Of a DNA stretch of 64,000 nucleotides, positions 53,642 through 62,382 are shown one piece after another. Within the stretch, counting starts at the first letter, position 1, and the number at the start of each line of letters is the position of its first letter. The DNA is from Pseudomonas lalkuanensis (GTDB lineage: Bacteria; Pseudomonadota; Gammaproteobacteria; Pseudomonadales; Pseudomonadaceae): assembly GCF_008807375.1 (NCBI RefSeq), contig NZ_CP043311.1, positions 1,592,001 through 1,656,000 of the forward strand, read 5' to 3'. The position numbers and the translations under genes are program-made. The notes below the pieces were generated by a model. It saw nothing but the letters and a program-made list of their open reading frames with translations, was not told the origin of the DNA and searched no databases.

Positions 53642-53737
53642 TTCTTGGATATCAGGAATAAGAGCTTTCGAATTATCGAATCTTAATGCCTTGCCTAGGA
53701 TGGCGGCCACTGATGCCGTTGAATCCCAGGAGGTCCC
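53642..53737. promoter_or_regulatory. Divergent promoter with LysR-type palindrome
   Basis: TTCGAATTATCGAA (53,667-53,680) is a perfect palindrome (TTCGA, ATTA, TCGAA) with T-N11-A (TCGAATTATCGAA). It sits 58 bases before the monooxygenase ATG. CCCAGGAGGTCCC is its ribosome site. Confidence 0.7.
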
Positions 53738-54043
53738 ATGACCATCAGCCTCTTCGCGACCATCAACCCAATGCCTGAACACCGCGATGCGGTCGAGCAG
53801 GCACTGCGCGAGATGGTTGAACGATCCCGTGCCGAACCCGGCAACCTGCGTTATGACCTGTTCGTCGGTGAGGGCGAAACACTCGCCTTCCACTTGTTCG
53901 AGCTGTACATCGACGAGGCCGCCGTCGAGGCCCATCGCCAGAGCGAGCACTATCAGGCTTATCGCACCGCCACTCTCGACTGGCTGGCAGCCCCCACTGA
54001 AGTACGCCTTGCCCGTCCGCTGGATGTGGCGCCGTTCAACTGA
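53738..54043 (+). CDS. Putative quinol monooxygenase (ABM fold), copy 2
   Basis: The 101-residue ABM-fold protein (SLFATINPMPEHRDAVEQAL, MVERSRAEPGNLRYDLFVGE, FHLFELYIDEAAVEAHRQSE) resembles the one at 48,278 but is only distantly similar. The ribosome site is strong (CAGGAGGT). Fifteen bases separate it from the exported DJ-1 gene, so the two are one transcript controlled by the divergent LysR. A role in quinone or aldehyde detoxification is inferred. Confidence 0.85.
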   Translation: MTISLFATINPMPEHRDAVEQALREMVERSRAEPGNLRYDLFVGEGETLAFHLFELYIDEAAVEAHRQSEHYQAYRTATLDWLAAPTEVRLARPLDVAPFN

Positions 54044-54058
54044 TCCGGAGTTTCCCCC

Positions 54059-54907
54059 ATGACCAAGGTTTCCACCCTGGCGCTGGCCTTCGCTGGCGCG
54101 ATGCTGGCCGGCACCGCCATCGCGGCACCCAAGGGCGAGGTGCTGGTGCTGCTCTCCAGCGAGAACCAGTTGCCGCTCAAGGATGGCAAGCAGTACCCCA
54201 CCGGTTTCTATCTCAACGAGTTCGGTGTGCCTGCCGACCATTTACTGAAGGCCGGCTACCAACTGGTACTGGTGACCCCCAGGGGTAACGCGCCGAGCGT
54301 TGACGAGCGTTCCATCGATCCGCAGTACTTCGGTGGTGATGAAGCGGAAATGAAGCGCATTCAGACGGTCGTCGAAGGGTTACCGGGCATTCAAGACAGC
54401 CTGTCGCTGAAGGAAGTCCTTGCCAATGATCTGGATCGCTACGCGGGGCTGCTGATTCCCGGCGGCCATGCCCCCCTGATCGATCTGGCCAACAACCCTG
54501 AGGTGGGCACGTTGCTGCGTCACTTCCACCAGGCCGGCAAGCCCACTGCAGCCATCTGCCACGGGCCTATCGCGCTGCTCTCGGCCCAGGACGACCCCGT
54601 GGGCTATCAGGCCGCGCTGGCTCGTGGTGAAAAGCCGGCGGCCAGCAATTGGCTCTACCAGGGTTACCGCATGACCATCTTTGCCGATCCGGAAGAGCAG
54701 GTGTTCGAGAGCTCGCTAAATGGGGATCGCATCCTCTTCTATCCGGCCAACGCGATGGCGGGAGCGGGTGGAGAGATGGGCTACGGCAAGGCGTGGTCGC
54801 CCAACGTGGTGGTCGATCGCGAACTGATCACCGGGCAGAACCCATTCTCCGACCATGCGTTGGCCAAGGCGCTGGTGGAAAAACTGGAGGCCAGGAAGGG
54901 GGAGTGA
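54059..54907 (+). CDS. Exported DJ-1/PfpI-superfamily protein (HSP31/HchA-like)
   Basis: The 282-residue protein has a signal peptide (MTKVSTLALAFAGAMLAGTA, cut near AIA-APK). The DJ-1 core holds the nucleophile elbow AAICHGPIALL (Cys near residue 167, then His). LIPGGHAPLIDLAN carries the Glu/His region, and GYRMTIFADPEEQVFESS the family end. Known relatives are chaperones or glyoxalase III-like deglycases, normally cytosolic; secretion is unusual. Co-transcribed with the monooxygenase; possibly a periplasmic aldehyde-stress factor. Confidence 0.82.
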   Translation: MTKVSTLALAFAGAMLAGTAIAAPKGEVLVLLSSENQLPLKDGKQYPTGFYLNEFGVPADHLLKAGYQLVLVTPRGNAPSVDERSIDPQYFGGDEAEMKRIQTVVEGLPGIQDSLSLKEVLANDLDRYAGLLIPGGHAPLIDLANNPEVGTLLRHFHQAGKPTAAICHGPIALLSAQDDPVGYQAALARGEKPAASNWLYQGYRMTIFADPEEQVFESSLNGDRILFYPANAMAGAGGEMGYGKAWSPNVVVDRELITGQNPFSDHALAKALVEKLEARKGE

Positions 54908-54986
54908 AGCGCCGCGTCGCGGAAGCGACCGAGTTCGCCCCGCGACGCCTTGGGATCTGGCGCCACTACGCGGCCTGCACATGTCG

Positions 54987-55424
54987 TCACGCCATCGGCG
55001 GCAGCCGGCGTTTCACCGGGGTCTTCTTGACGATGGCGGTGCTGGTTTCGGCATGGACATTGATGCGGTCGAGCAGGGTGTCCAGCTGTTCCATGGAACG
55101 CACGCAGAGGCGCGCGATGAAGCAGTCGTCGCCGGTCACCTTGTCGCATTCGGTGAACTCCGGAATCTCCTGGATCTTGCGTTCCACCACCTGCAACTGG
55201 CCGGGCAGGGGGCGGATGCGGACGATGGCCTGGAACTGGTAGCCGAAGGCCTTCGGGTCCACCTCCACCGTGTAGCCGGCGAGCACGCCGCGTTCCTCCA
55301 GCTTGCGCAGCCGCTCCGCCACGCTGGGGGAGGAGAGGCCGCTGATCTGCGCCAGGGCCTTGAGGGAGCGGCGGGAGTCTTCCATCAGCGCGGAAATCAG
55401 CAACTGGTCGATATCGTCGGTCAT
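54987..55424 (-). CDS. Lrp/AsnC-family transcriptional regulator
   Basis: The 145-residue regulator has an N-terminal helix-turn-helix (TDDIDQLLISALMEDSRRSL, LSSPSVAERLRKLEERGVLA) and a C-terminal RAM amino-acid-binding domain (IVRIRPLPGQLQVVERKIQE, VTGDDCFIARLCVRSMEQLD). It is divergent from an EamA permease, a common layout in which an amino-acid regulator controls an exporter. The ligand is not known. Confidence 0.92.
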   Translation of the reverse strand: MTDDIDQLLISALMEDSRRSLKALAQISGLSSPSVAERLRKLEERGVLAGYTVEVDPKAFGYQFQAIVRIRPLPGQLQVVERKIQEIPEFTECDKVTGDDCFIARLCVRSMEQLDTLLDRINVHAETSTAIVKKTPVKRRLPPMA

Positions 55425-55556
55425 GGCTGTCTCGTTAGGTGAATGGATGAAAGTGCCTTGATAGTAAAGGTAGTAGCCAAAGGATGCCTTCGCTTTCGCA
55501 TGGAATTGGCCTGATCTGGCTCGTCATACTGTGCCCCCATGCAGAGGAGCCCAATC
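55425..55556. promoter_or_regulatory. Divergent promoter, Lrp / EamA
   Basis: The 132-bp gap has AT-rich sequence TTGATAGTAAAGGTAGTAGCC (55,457-55,477), a plausible promoter core. GAGGAGC precedes the permease ATG at 55557. No symmetric operator is obvious. Confidence 0.4.
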
Positions 55557-56456
55557 ATGGACAAATCAATTCATCGCGGTTCGTTGGAAATGGTCGCCGC
55601 CATGCTCATCTCCGGCACCATCGGTTGGCTGGTGATGCTTTCCGGGCTGCCGGTGCTGGATGTGGTGTTCTGGCGCTGCCTGTTCGGCGCGGCAGCCCTG
55701 CTGGTCATCTGCGTTTTCATGGGCTTCCTGCGGCCCGGCATCCTGACCCGCACCACCTTCCTCCTGGCAGTACTCAGCGGCGTGGCCATCGTCGGCAACT
55801 GGGTGCTGCTGTTCGCTTCGTATTCGCGGGCGTCCATCTCCATCGGCACGGCGATCTACAACGTCCAGCCGTTCATGCTGGTTGGGCTGGCGGCGCTGTT
55901 CCTTGGCGAGCAGATCACGGCACGCAAGATCGGCTGGCTGGTGGTGTCATTTGCCGGGATGCTGGCCATCGTCAGTGCCCATGGCGGGCAGGGCGAGGGG
56001 GGCGGCGACTACCTGGTGGGCATCGCCCTGGCGCTGGGAGCGGCACTGCTCTATGCCGTCGCCGCGTTGATCATCAAATGGCTGGGCGGGGTACCGCCGC
56101 ACCTGATCGCGCTGATCCAGGTCTGCACCGGCGTGCTGCTGCTGGCGCCCATGGCCAACCTGTCGAGCCTGCCCCAGGGCAGCGATACCTGGTCGATCCT
56201 GCTGACCCTCGGCGTGGTCCACACCGGTGTGATGTACGTGCTGCTCTATGGCGCGATCCAGAAACTGCCGACTGCCATGACCGGCGCGCTGTCGTTCATC
56301 TACCCGATCGCGGCGATCTTCGTCGACTGGTTCGCCTTCGGCCGACACCTCGAACTGCTGCAGTGGGTGGGCGTGGCGGCCATCCTCGTCGCGGCGCTGG
56401 GCATGCAGCAGGGGTGGGGCTTCAACCTGCGCCGGGCGGTACAGGCTCAATCGTAG
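55557..56456 (+). CDS. EamA/DMT-family transporter
   Basis: This 299-residue inner-membrane permease has ten spans in two EamA halves. MVAAMLISGTIGWLVMLSGL begins; SRASISIGTAIYNVQPFMLV and KLPTAMTGALSFIYPIAAIF are the two conserved ends. A divergent Lrp-type regulator suggests amino-acid export. The start at 55557 has GAGGAGC; an ATG at 55539 in frame is possible but has no ribosome site. Confidence 0.88.
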   Translation: MDKSIHRGSLEMVAAMLISGTIGWLVMLSGLPVLDVVFWRCLFGAAALLVICVFMGFLRPGILTRTTFLLAVLSGVAIVGNWVLLFASYSRASISIGTAIYNVQPFMLVGLAALFLGEQITARKIGWLVVSFAGMLAIVSAHGGQGEGGGDYLVGIALALGAALLYAVAALIIKWLGGVPPHLIALIQVCTGVLLLAPMANLSSLPQGSDTWSILLTLGVVHTGVMYVLLYGAIQKLPTAMTGALSFIYPIAAIFVDWFAFGRHLELLQWVGVAAILVAALGMQQGWGFNLRRAVQAQS

Positions 56457-56540
56457 GCTGGCGCCAGGCGAAGCGCGGCCCAACGATTGGTTCGATTCCC
56501 GCATCGTTGGGCTTCGCTGTGCTCAGTCGCAACCTGCGGG
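56457..56540. repeat. CCCAACGAT / ATCGTTGGG repeat hairpin
   Basis: GTAGGCTGGCGCCAGGCGAAGC and its inverted match around CCCAACGAT...ATCGTTGGG...GCTTCGC form a hairpin element that follows the EamA stop. It is a known style of Pseudomonas intergenic repeat (TAGG-TTGGGC-type). Confidence 0.65.
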
Positions 56541-56550
56541 CGCGATGTGC

Positions 56551-56802
56551 TCAATGCACTTCTTTGGAAGCCTGGCCGAACTGGCGGTCTGCCGTGCTCA
56601 GGCGTTCCAGTTCGCGGCGCACCATGCTGGCGAACGCCGAAGGCTTGAGGTGGTAGAGCTCGGTGGCGACCCAGGCCAGCCAGCGCGGGCCCATGGCCTC
56701 GCGCTGCGCCAGCAGGCGCAACGCTTCGGCACGGGCCTGCTCGGCGTGTTCCTGGTGGAACTGCCGGCGGCTCTGGGGCTCAGTCGACTTGCAGGCCGAC
56801 AT
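56551..56802 (-). CDS. Small conserved protein overlapping the YebC-like gene (83 aa)
   Basis: The frame begins [20 protein letters not shown] and continues through a charged helix ([20 protein letters not shown]) and [20 protein letters not shown] to an end [15 protein letters not shown]. No domain is recognised. It starts 23 bases before the YebC-like stop, so coupling is likely. A longer frame is the shadow of the YebC-like gene. Composition fits a real cytosolic protein; function unknown. Confidence 0.65.
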   Translation of the reverse strand: MSACKSTEPQSRRQFHQEHAEQARAEALRLLAQREAMGPRWLAWVATELYHLKPSAFASMVRRELERLSTADRQFGQASKEVH

Positions 56803-57484
56803 AGACGTTCTGTACGTCGTCGTGGTTGTCCAGGGCTTCGAGGAAGGCTTCCACTTCCTCCAGTTCGGCGCCGGACAGGCTGACCGGGTTCTTCGCCTTG
56901 TAGCCCAGGTTGGCCGACTGCACGGTGAAGCCGAATTCCGGCAGGGCCTTGCACACGGCGTCCAGGTCAGTCGGATCGGTGTAGAACAGGGTGGCGCCGT
57001 CCTCGGCGGCTTCGAAGTCCTGGGCGCCGGCTTCGATGGCGGCCAGTTCAACGTCCGCGTCGGCGCTGGCCGGCTCGGCCTCGATCATGCCGAGGTGGTC
57101 GAAGTCCCAGGACACGGAGCCGGAGGTGCCCAGCTGGCCCTTGCGGAACAGCACGCGCACTTCGGCGACGGTGCGGTTCACGTTGTCGGTCAGGCACTCG
57201 ACGATCACCGGCACGCGGTGCGGCGCGAAGCCCTCGTAGAGCGTGCGGTCGTAGTTGACCACTTCGCCGGAAAGGCCCGCGCCTTTCTTGATGGCGCGCT
57301 CCAGGGTGTCCTTCGGCATGGAGGCTTTCTTGGCCTGGTGCACGGCAAGGCGCAGCTTGGGGTTCATGTCCGGATCGGCGCCGTTACGCGCGGCGATCAT
57401 GATCTCTTTCACCAGCTTGCCGAAGATCTTCCCTCGGGCGTTGGCGGCGGCTTCTTTAGGTTTGGCTTTCCACTGGGCGCCCAT
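56780..57484 (-). CDS. YebC/PmpR-family protein, YeeN-like
   Basis: This 234-residue protein belongs to the YebC/PmpR family. It has [60 protein letters not shown] and [14 protein letters not shown], the three-domain YebC fold with the YeeN-type start (GAQWK, not GHSKW). Some relatives act as transcription regulators and others in ribosome rescue at polyproline. Pseudomonads usually have a second, canonical yebC elsewhere. It overlaps a small gene at its end by 23 bases. Confidence 0.92.
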   Translation of the reverse strand: MGAQWKAKPKEAAANARGKIFGKLVKEIMIAARNGADPDMNPKLRLAVHQAKKASMPKDTLERAIKKGAGLSGEVVNYDRTLYEGFAPHRVPVIVECLTDNVNRTVAEVRVLFRKGQLGTSGSVSWDFDHLGMIEAEPASADADVELAAIEAGAQDFEAAEDGATLFYTDPTDLDAVCKALPEFGFTVQSANLGYKAKNPVSLSGAELEEVEAFLEALDNHDDVQNVYVGLQVD

Positions 57485-57686
57485 GTCGGCTCTCTCGCAG
57501 GTTCGGATTGGAGACGGGCGAGGATTCTACTGGGGCGGCGGGGGCGGCTGCCAGTTGGCTCGTCGGGTTGCCGCGCGACGGATGCCTCGTGCACCAGCTG
57601 CGCGACGCCTCTCTGTGGGAGCGATTTCAATCGCGAAAGAACTCGCTCCCACAAGGCCTTGCGGGGCGCGCGACACCCCGTGGAGG
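57485..57686. repeat. Gap with REP-type palindrome (57,614-57,653)
   Basis: TGTGGGAGCGATTTCAATCG and the arm CTCGCTCCCACA form a near-perfect palindrome, the same family as at 13.8 kb. The rest of the 202-bp gap holds the promoter of the YebC-like gene. No gene is seen. Confidence 0.75.
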
Positions 57687-58172
57687 CTACCGAGCCTGGC
57701 GATGCCGCTGATACCGGCCGATCAGCTCCGCCTGGGCGAGGATGTGTCCGTCCATCGAGTGGATCAGCATCGCCTTGGTAGGGCGGCGCATGTCGGGCAG
57801 CGTCTTGTCCAGGGCGTACAGCTTGTGGAAGTAGCGGTGATTGCCGATCGGTGGGCAGGGACCGCCGTATCCCGTGCGTTGCCAGTCGTTCAGCCCTTGC
57901 AGGGTGCCCGGCGGCAAGGCGTTGTCCTGCACGCCTTCGGGCAGGATGCCGGCGGTGGGCGGCAGGTTGTAGAGCACCCAGTGGGTCCAGGTCATCTTCG
58001 GTGCGTCGGGGTCCGGAGCGTCCGGGTCGTCGACTATCAGCACCAGGCTGCGGGTGCCCGCCGGCGGTTCGGTCCAGATCAGCGGGGGCGAGAGGTCGCG
58101 GCCGTCGCAGGTGTGCAGGGCGGGAATCGTCTCGTTGTGGGTGAATGCGGTGGAGCCAAGTCGGAAGGTCAT
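57687..58172 (-). CDS. YbhB/YbcL-family PEBP (Raf kinase inhibitor-like) protein
   Basis: The 161-residue phosphatidylethanolamine-binding-like protein carries ALHTCDGRDLSPPLIWTEPP, SLVLIVDDPDAP, WTHWVLYNLP, YGGPCPPIGNHRYFHKLYAL and a C-terminal LIHSMDGHILAQAELIGRYQ. These are the PEBP signature sequences (the DPDAP and GPCPP-HRY motifs of bacterial YbhB). Cytosolic; ligand is an unknown anion. It is preceded by a gap with no clear operator. Confidence 0.92.
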   Translation of the reverse strand: MTFRLGSTAFTHNETIPALHTCDGRDLSPPLIWTEPPAGTRSLVLIVDDPDAPDPDAPKMTWTHWVLYNLPPTAGILPEGVQDNALPPGTLQGLNDWQRTGYGGPCPPIGNHRYFHKLYALDKTLPDMRRPTKAMLIHSMDGHILAQAELIGRYQRHRQAR

Positions 58173-58383
58173 GGCCGTATCTCCCAGGTTGCCAGGTGGA
58201 TTCAGCAGCTGACCGCAACGGCGACGGCCGTTCCGCCGCCGTTGCTACCTCAAAGCATAGTGAATCGCTTCTGGCGGACGGATGGGGCGGATAGGGCGTG
58301 AGGGGCTGCCTAGACTGTTCAGGCACGGACTCCGTGCTCGCCAGGGCTGCGGCCCACCATCCACCTGAGGGTTCGACACGGCC
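58173..58383. promoter_or_regulatory. Divergent region, PEBP / HAD phosphatase
   Basis: These 211 bp hold both promoters. No operator or RNA gene is seen. The HAD start at 58384 has weak CGACACGGCC upstream. Confidence 0.35.
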
Positions 58384-59133
58384 ATGCTGCAGGCGGTTCT
58401 CCTCGACATCAGTGGCGTCTTGCATGTGGACGACCAGCCCCTGCCGGGCGCGCTGCAAGCGATGCGCCTGCTGCAGGCGCGGGGCGTGCCGCTGCGCCTG
58501 ATCACCAATACGTCGCGCCAGGGCCGGACGGCGCTCCATCGGCAATTGACAGCGATGGGCTTTGCCGTGGACCCCGAGCAGATCTTCACCGCGCCCCGGG
58601 CCGTGCTGCGGCATGTACGGGCCCAGGGTCTGAGACCCTATTGCCTGATCCATCCCGGGCTGGAGGAGGAGTTCGCCGACCTGCTGGACCTGCCCGATCC
58701 CAACGCGGTGGTCCTTGGGGATGCGGAGCTGCGCTTCGACTATGCCCACCTCGATCGCGCCTTCCAGTTGCTGGTCGACGGCGCACCGCTGATCTGCATG
58801 GGCGACAACCGCTACTTCCGCAGTCAGGGCGCCTTGCACCTGGACGCCGGTCCTTTCGTGCGGGCGCTGGAGTATGCGGCGGGAACCTCGGCGCTGGTGC
58901 TGGGCAAGCCTTCCTCTGCCTTCTTCGCCAGCGTGCTGGATGATCTGGGAACCAGCGCGGCGGCCACATTGATGATTGGCGACGATGTGGTTGCCGATGT
59001 CCTCGGTGCCCAACAGGCCGGGCTGACCGCCTGCCTGGTACGCACGGGCAAGTACCGCGCGGGCGACGAGGCGCGGGCGCCATCGGCCTGGGTAGCGGCA
59101 GATCTGGCTGAAGCGGTAAAACAGTACTGCTGA
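58384..59133 (+). CDS. HAD-superfamily IIA phosphatase (LHPP/HDHD2-like)
   Basis: The 249-residue protein has HAD motif I LLDISGVLHVDD (the D-x-S-G-V-L form of the LHPP/HDHD2 group), a motif II ITNTSRQGRTAL, a cap domain (IIA type), the binding Lys in VLGKPSSAFF and motif IV LMIGDDVVADVLGAQQAG. Relatives hydrolyse phospholysine, phosphohistidine or small phosphates; exact substrate is unknown. It is a single gene. Confidence 0.9.
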   Translation: MLQAVLLDISGVLHVDDQPLPGALQAMRLLQARGVPLRLITNTSRQGRTALHRQLTAMGFAVDPEQIFTAPRAVLRHVRAQGLRPYCLIHPGLEEEFADLLDLPDPNAVVLGDAELRFDYAHLDRAFQLLVDGAPLICMGDNRYFRSQGALHLDAGPFVRALEYAAGTSALVLGKPSSAFFASVLDDLGTSAAATLMIGDDVVADVLGAQQAGLTACLVRTGKYRAGDEARAPSAWVAADLAEAVKQYC

Positions 59134-59274
59134 GCCGGGCGCCGCATGGCGAATTCGCGCAGAGCCCGCTGTAATGGTGATGTGACGCTAGATTGCCATT
59201 ATGGATAGACTCCACTTCCCCATGAACGATCAGCGCCAGGTGTCGTCCGAAGTCCTGGCACGGCCGGAGCCCGC
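59134..59274. promoter_or_regulatory. Promoter region of the GAF-PAS-GGDEF gene
   Basis: 141-bp gap. GGCCGGAGCC is the ribosome site before 59275. TAATGGTGATGTGACGCTAG near 59,172 is AT-rich and may hold a promoter. No symmetry seen. Confidence 0.35.
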
Positions 59275-61041
59275 ATGCAGCCGCTGTACTCTCTCAAGGC
59301 GTCAGAGAGCGCCAACGATGAGCGATTCGATGGTCTGACCCGCCTGGCCCGGAGCCATTTCGGCGTCATGGCCGCGTTGCTGACGACTGGCGCCGGGGAG
59401 AGCCAGCAGGTCCGGACCTGCGATGGCCTGGCCCTGGGCAACGCCTCCGGAATCTATCCCCCGGACCTCGTCTGGCGCCGCACCGACACGCTGCTCGTGG
59501 TGCCCGATGCCCATCGCGATGCACGCTTCCGCGAACATTACCTGGTGATGGCGTCGCCCCATGTGCGCTTTCTCGCCGCCTGCCCGCTGCGGGCTCCGGA
59601 CGGGGCGATATTCGGCACGATGTGCCTGCTGCACGACCAGCCGCGCGAGCTGGACCTGACCCAGCAGCAGGTGTTCCGCGAGCTGGCCGGGATTGCCGCC
59701 AGCCTGTTGGCGCGGGAGCAGGCGGACGCCCATCTGGAACAGGAACTGGGTGCGCTGCGCGTGAGCGAAAGGCGCATGGCCCTGGCCATCGCCGGAAGCG
59801 GCACCGGCATCTGGGACCGCAACGCGGTTACTGGCGAAATACACTATTCCAGCGGCTGGAAGGCATTGCTGGGCTACGCCGACCACGAAGTGGGCAATCG
59901 TATCGAGGAAAGCTACACGCGCGTCCATCCGGCGGACCTGGACTATGTCAAGGCGACCATCCAGGCCCACTTCGAGCAACGAACCGAGTCGTACGAGGTT
60001 GAACATCGCCTGCGCTGCAAGGACGGCAGCTACAAGTGGGTGTGCAGCCGGGGCAAGGTCGTCGAGCGTGATGCGGCCGGCAAGCCATTGCGCATGATCG
60101 GTACGACCACCGACATCACCGCCATGCGCTTGATGTCTGAACAGGTGCAGCAGACCGCGGCGCTGATGACCGACCTGACCAACGAGATTCCGGGGATGGC
60201 CTTCCAGTATCGGCGCCTGCCGGACGGTCGATCCTGTTTTTCCTATGTCAGTGCCGGGGTTCGGGACATCTACGGGTTGACCCCGGAACAGTTGGCGGAC
60301 AACGAAGAGGCATTGCTGGGGATCATCCACCCGGACGACCTGGGCCGTTACCACGCGTCCTTCGATGACTCGGCACGCTCGCTGACGCCCTGGCGCCTGG
60401 AGTACCGGGTGCGATTGCCAGGACGAGGCGACTCCTGGCGGCAAGGCGATGCACGCCCCAGGCGGCTGGACGACGGCAGCCTGGTCTGGCACGGCTTCAT
60501 CACCGATGTGACCGAGCGCAAGCAGATCGAAGCCGAACTGCAGGTTTTCGCCACCACGGACTCCCTGACCCAGCTGTCCAACCGTCGGCACTTCATGCAG
60601 CAACTCGATGCCGAGCTGGCCCGGGTGCAGCGCACGGCAGGCCACTGCGCGACGATCCTGATGTTCGACCTGGATCACTTCAAGGCGATCAACGACCAAT
60701 GGGGGCATTCCGTGGGCGACCAGGCGCTGCGGCATTTCGCGGCGATCCTCTGCTCGCAGCTGCGCAAGACCGACGCAGCGGGGCGGATGGGGGGCGAGGA
60801 GTTCGCGGTGGTGCTGAGCGATGCCGGCATTGACCAGGCCGTGATCTTTGCCCGGCGCATCCAGAGCGAACTCGCCAATGCGCCCGTGCTGCTCGCCGAT
60901 GCACGAATCCCGCTGGCCGTCAGCGTCGGCATCGCCGCCATCAATGCCTCGGATGTGAACACCGAAACCACGTTGTCGCGCAGCGACATGGCGCTGTACC
61001 GCGCCAAGCGGGGCGGTCGCAACCGAATCGAGTGCCATTGA
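59275..61041 (+). CDS. GAF-PAS-PAS-GGDEF diguanylate cyclase
   Basis: The 588-residue cytosolic sensor has a GAF domain (residues about 15-150: FDGLTRLARSHFGVMAALLT, RAPDGAIFGTMCLLHDQPRE), a PAS/PAC (about 165-285: HYSSGWKALLGYADHEVGNR, HRLRCKDGSYKWVCSRGKVV), a second PAS (about 295-425: FSYVSAGVRDIYGLTPEQLA) and a GGDEF domain with GRMGGEEFAVVL near residue 505. The inhibitory RxxD is intact (RKTD just before). No EAL domain. Single gene; the signals sensed are unknown. Confidence 0.93.
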   Translation: MQPLYSLKASESANDERFDGLTRLARSHFGVMAALLTTGAGESQQVRTCDGLALGNASGIYPPDLVWRRTDTLLVVPDAHRDARFREHYLVMASPHVRFLAACPLRAPDGAIFGTMCLLHDQPRELDLTQQQVFRELAGIAASLLAREQADAHLEQELGALRVSERRMALAIAGSGTGIWDRNAVTGEIHYSSGWKALLGYADHEVGNRIEESYTRVHPADLDYVKATIQAHFEQRTESYEVEHRLRCKDGSYKWVCSRGKVVERDAAGKPLRMIGTTTDITAMRLMSEQVQQTAALMTDLTNEIPGMAFQYRRLPDGRSCFSYVSAGVRDIYGLTPEQLADNEEALLGIIHPDDLGRYHASFDDSARSLTPWRLEYRVRLPGRGDSWRQGDARPRRLDDGSLVWHGFITDVTERKQIEAELQVFATTDSLTQLSNRRHFMQQLDAELARVQRTAGHCATILMFDLDHFKAINDQWGHSVGDQALRHFAAILCSQLRKTDAAGRMGGEEFAVVLSDAGIDQAVIFARRIQSELANAPVLLADARIPLAVSVGIAAINASDVNTETTLSRSDMALYRAKRGGRNRIECH

Positions 61042-61296
61042 TACAAGTCGTTCGGGCTGGGTGATTCGAGTCCGTTTCCCTTCTGAGAAGCGGTCGCCGT
61101 TTCCGGATTGAAAGCGCCTCGACGTCGTCATGGGGCGCCGGCCAGGTTTGTGACGATTCGATGACTCGGGCTAGCAGGATGAAACTGATCCGGTAGGGGG
61201 CGCCGTGCGCACCAACTGCAGGAGCCATCTGCGAAGGTCCTGAGGGGATAGGCACCGCAGGTGCTCAACTAGCGATGCACACCTGGCTTCGTTCCA
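61042..61296. other. 255-bp gap between convergent genes
   Basis: I see nothing recognisable: no terminator-like stem with T-tract, no small gene, no repeat of the families found elsewhere. Confidence 0.4.
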
Positions 61297-62277
61297 TCAG
61301 CCTTCCCCCAGGCTCCTGCGCCCGAACCGCCGCCGATAATCCGTGGGCGACAATCCCACCATCCTGTTGAACACCTTCCGGAAGGCTGCCGGGTCCTGGT
61401 AGCCGACTTCCCAGGCGATCTGGTCAACTGAGCGGTTGGTGAGTTCCAGCAGCTCGCGGGCCTTGGCCGCGCGCAGTTGCTGGCAGTACTCGGTGGGGCG
61501 CAGGCCGGTGGCCTGCTGGAAACGGCGCAGGAAGGTGCGTTCGCCCAGCCCGGCTTCGGCGGCCATGGCGGGGAGGCTGACCTGGCGCGCGTCCTGGCGT
61601 TGCAGCCAGCGCTGCACCTTGAGCACCGCCTCGTCGCCGTGGGTGAGGCGCGGGGTGAAGCGGCGGAAGTACTGCTGCGAGTGCCGGGTCAGGTCGAGGG
61701 CGAGGAAGCTTGCGGTATTCGCGGCGATGGTTGGGCCCAGCAGGCGGTCCACCAGGGTCAGCCCCAGGTCGGTCCAGGCCATCACGCCCCCGGCGGTGAT
61801 GATGTCGCCGTCGTCCACCACCAGTTTGTCGGCATCCACCTTCACCTCCGGGTAGCGCTCGCCGAGTTCCTTGGCCAGGCTCCAATGGGTGGTCAGGGGA
61901 CGGCCGGCGAGCAGTCCGGTCTGGGCCAGCACGAAGGCTCCGGCACACACCGAACAGAGGGTGACGCCGGCTGCGTGCCGCAGGCTGAGCCAGTCGACGA
62001 AGGGTTGGAGGGTTTCGGCAGGGGGCAGCGCGCCGATGCAGGGCAGGGCGATCACCACGGCAGGCCGGCTTTCGGCGTCCGGATGGCTGTCCCAGGTGCA
62101 GCGGATTTCGCCATCCGCGTTGGCGCTCCAGTGGCGCACCCGCAGGGCGGGAAGGTCGGCATCGGTGTGCTCGGCGGCCAGGCGATTGGCGACCGCGAAC
62201 AGGTCGGAGAGGCCGTGGGCGGCTGCCAGCTGGGCGCCGGGATAGAGCAGGAGGCCGATCTCCAGCATCGTTTTCAT
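61297..62277 (-). CDS. GlxA-type AraC-family regulator (DJ-1/PfpI plus AraC domains)
   Basis: This 326-residue protein has an N-terminal DJ-1/PfpI domain (residues about 5-190: IGLLLYPGAQLAAAHGLSDL, TLCSVCAGAFVLAQTGLLAG with Cys in the elbow) and a C-terminal AraC DNA-binding domain (about 215-320: LPAMAAEAGLGERTFLRRFQ, VDQIAWEVGYQDPAAFRKVF). Such GlxA-type regulators respond to small metabolites. It is divergent from an isochorismatase-like hydrolase, its likely target. Confidence 0.93.
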   Translation of the reverse strand: MKTMLEIGLLLYPGAQLAAAHGLSDLFAVANRLAAEHTDADLPALRVRHWSANADGEIRCTWDSHPDAESRPAVVIALPCIGALPPAETLQPFVDWLSLRHAAGVTLCSVCAGAFVLAQTGLLAGRPLTTHWSLAKELGERYPEVKVDADKLVVDDGDIITAGGVMAWTDLGLTLVDRLLGPTIAANTASFLALDLTRHSQQYFRRFTPRLTHGDEAVLKVQRWLQRQDARQVSLPAMAAEAGLGERTFLRRFQQATGLRPTEYCQQLRAAKARELLELTNRSVDQIAWEVGYQDPAAFRKVFNRMVGLSPTDYRRRFGRRSLGEG

Positions 62278-62382
62278 TGTCAGTTTTTCCTGCGAATTTG
62301 TCGGTTGCGCCGATCCTCATCCGGCGCCGGGAGGAGCACCTTAGGCCCCACGTCTCCACTCCCACAACCTGAGGTGAAAATC
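62278..62382. promoter_or_regulatory. Divergent promoter, GlxA-type regulator / hydrolase
   Basis: A short 105-bp region between divergent starts. CTGAGGTGAAAATC precedes the hydrolase ATG. No clear AraC site can be named by eye. Confidence 0.4.

Noticed and set aside
57409..59013. Minus-strand 534-codon frame crossing YebC-like end, gap, PEBP and HAD genes
   Set aside because: It runs through three convincing genes and a repeat; the composition is Arg/Pro/Ala-rich without domains.
61477..62382. N-terminal 300-codon extension of the isochorismatase-like gene
   Set aside because: It is antisense to the GlxA-type regulator and lacks homology; the ATG at 62383 gives the family start.
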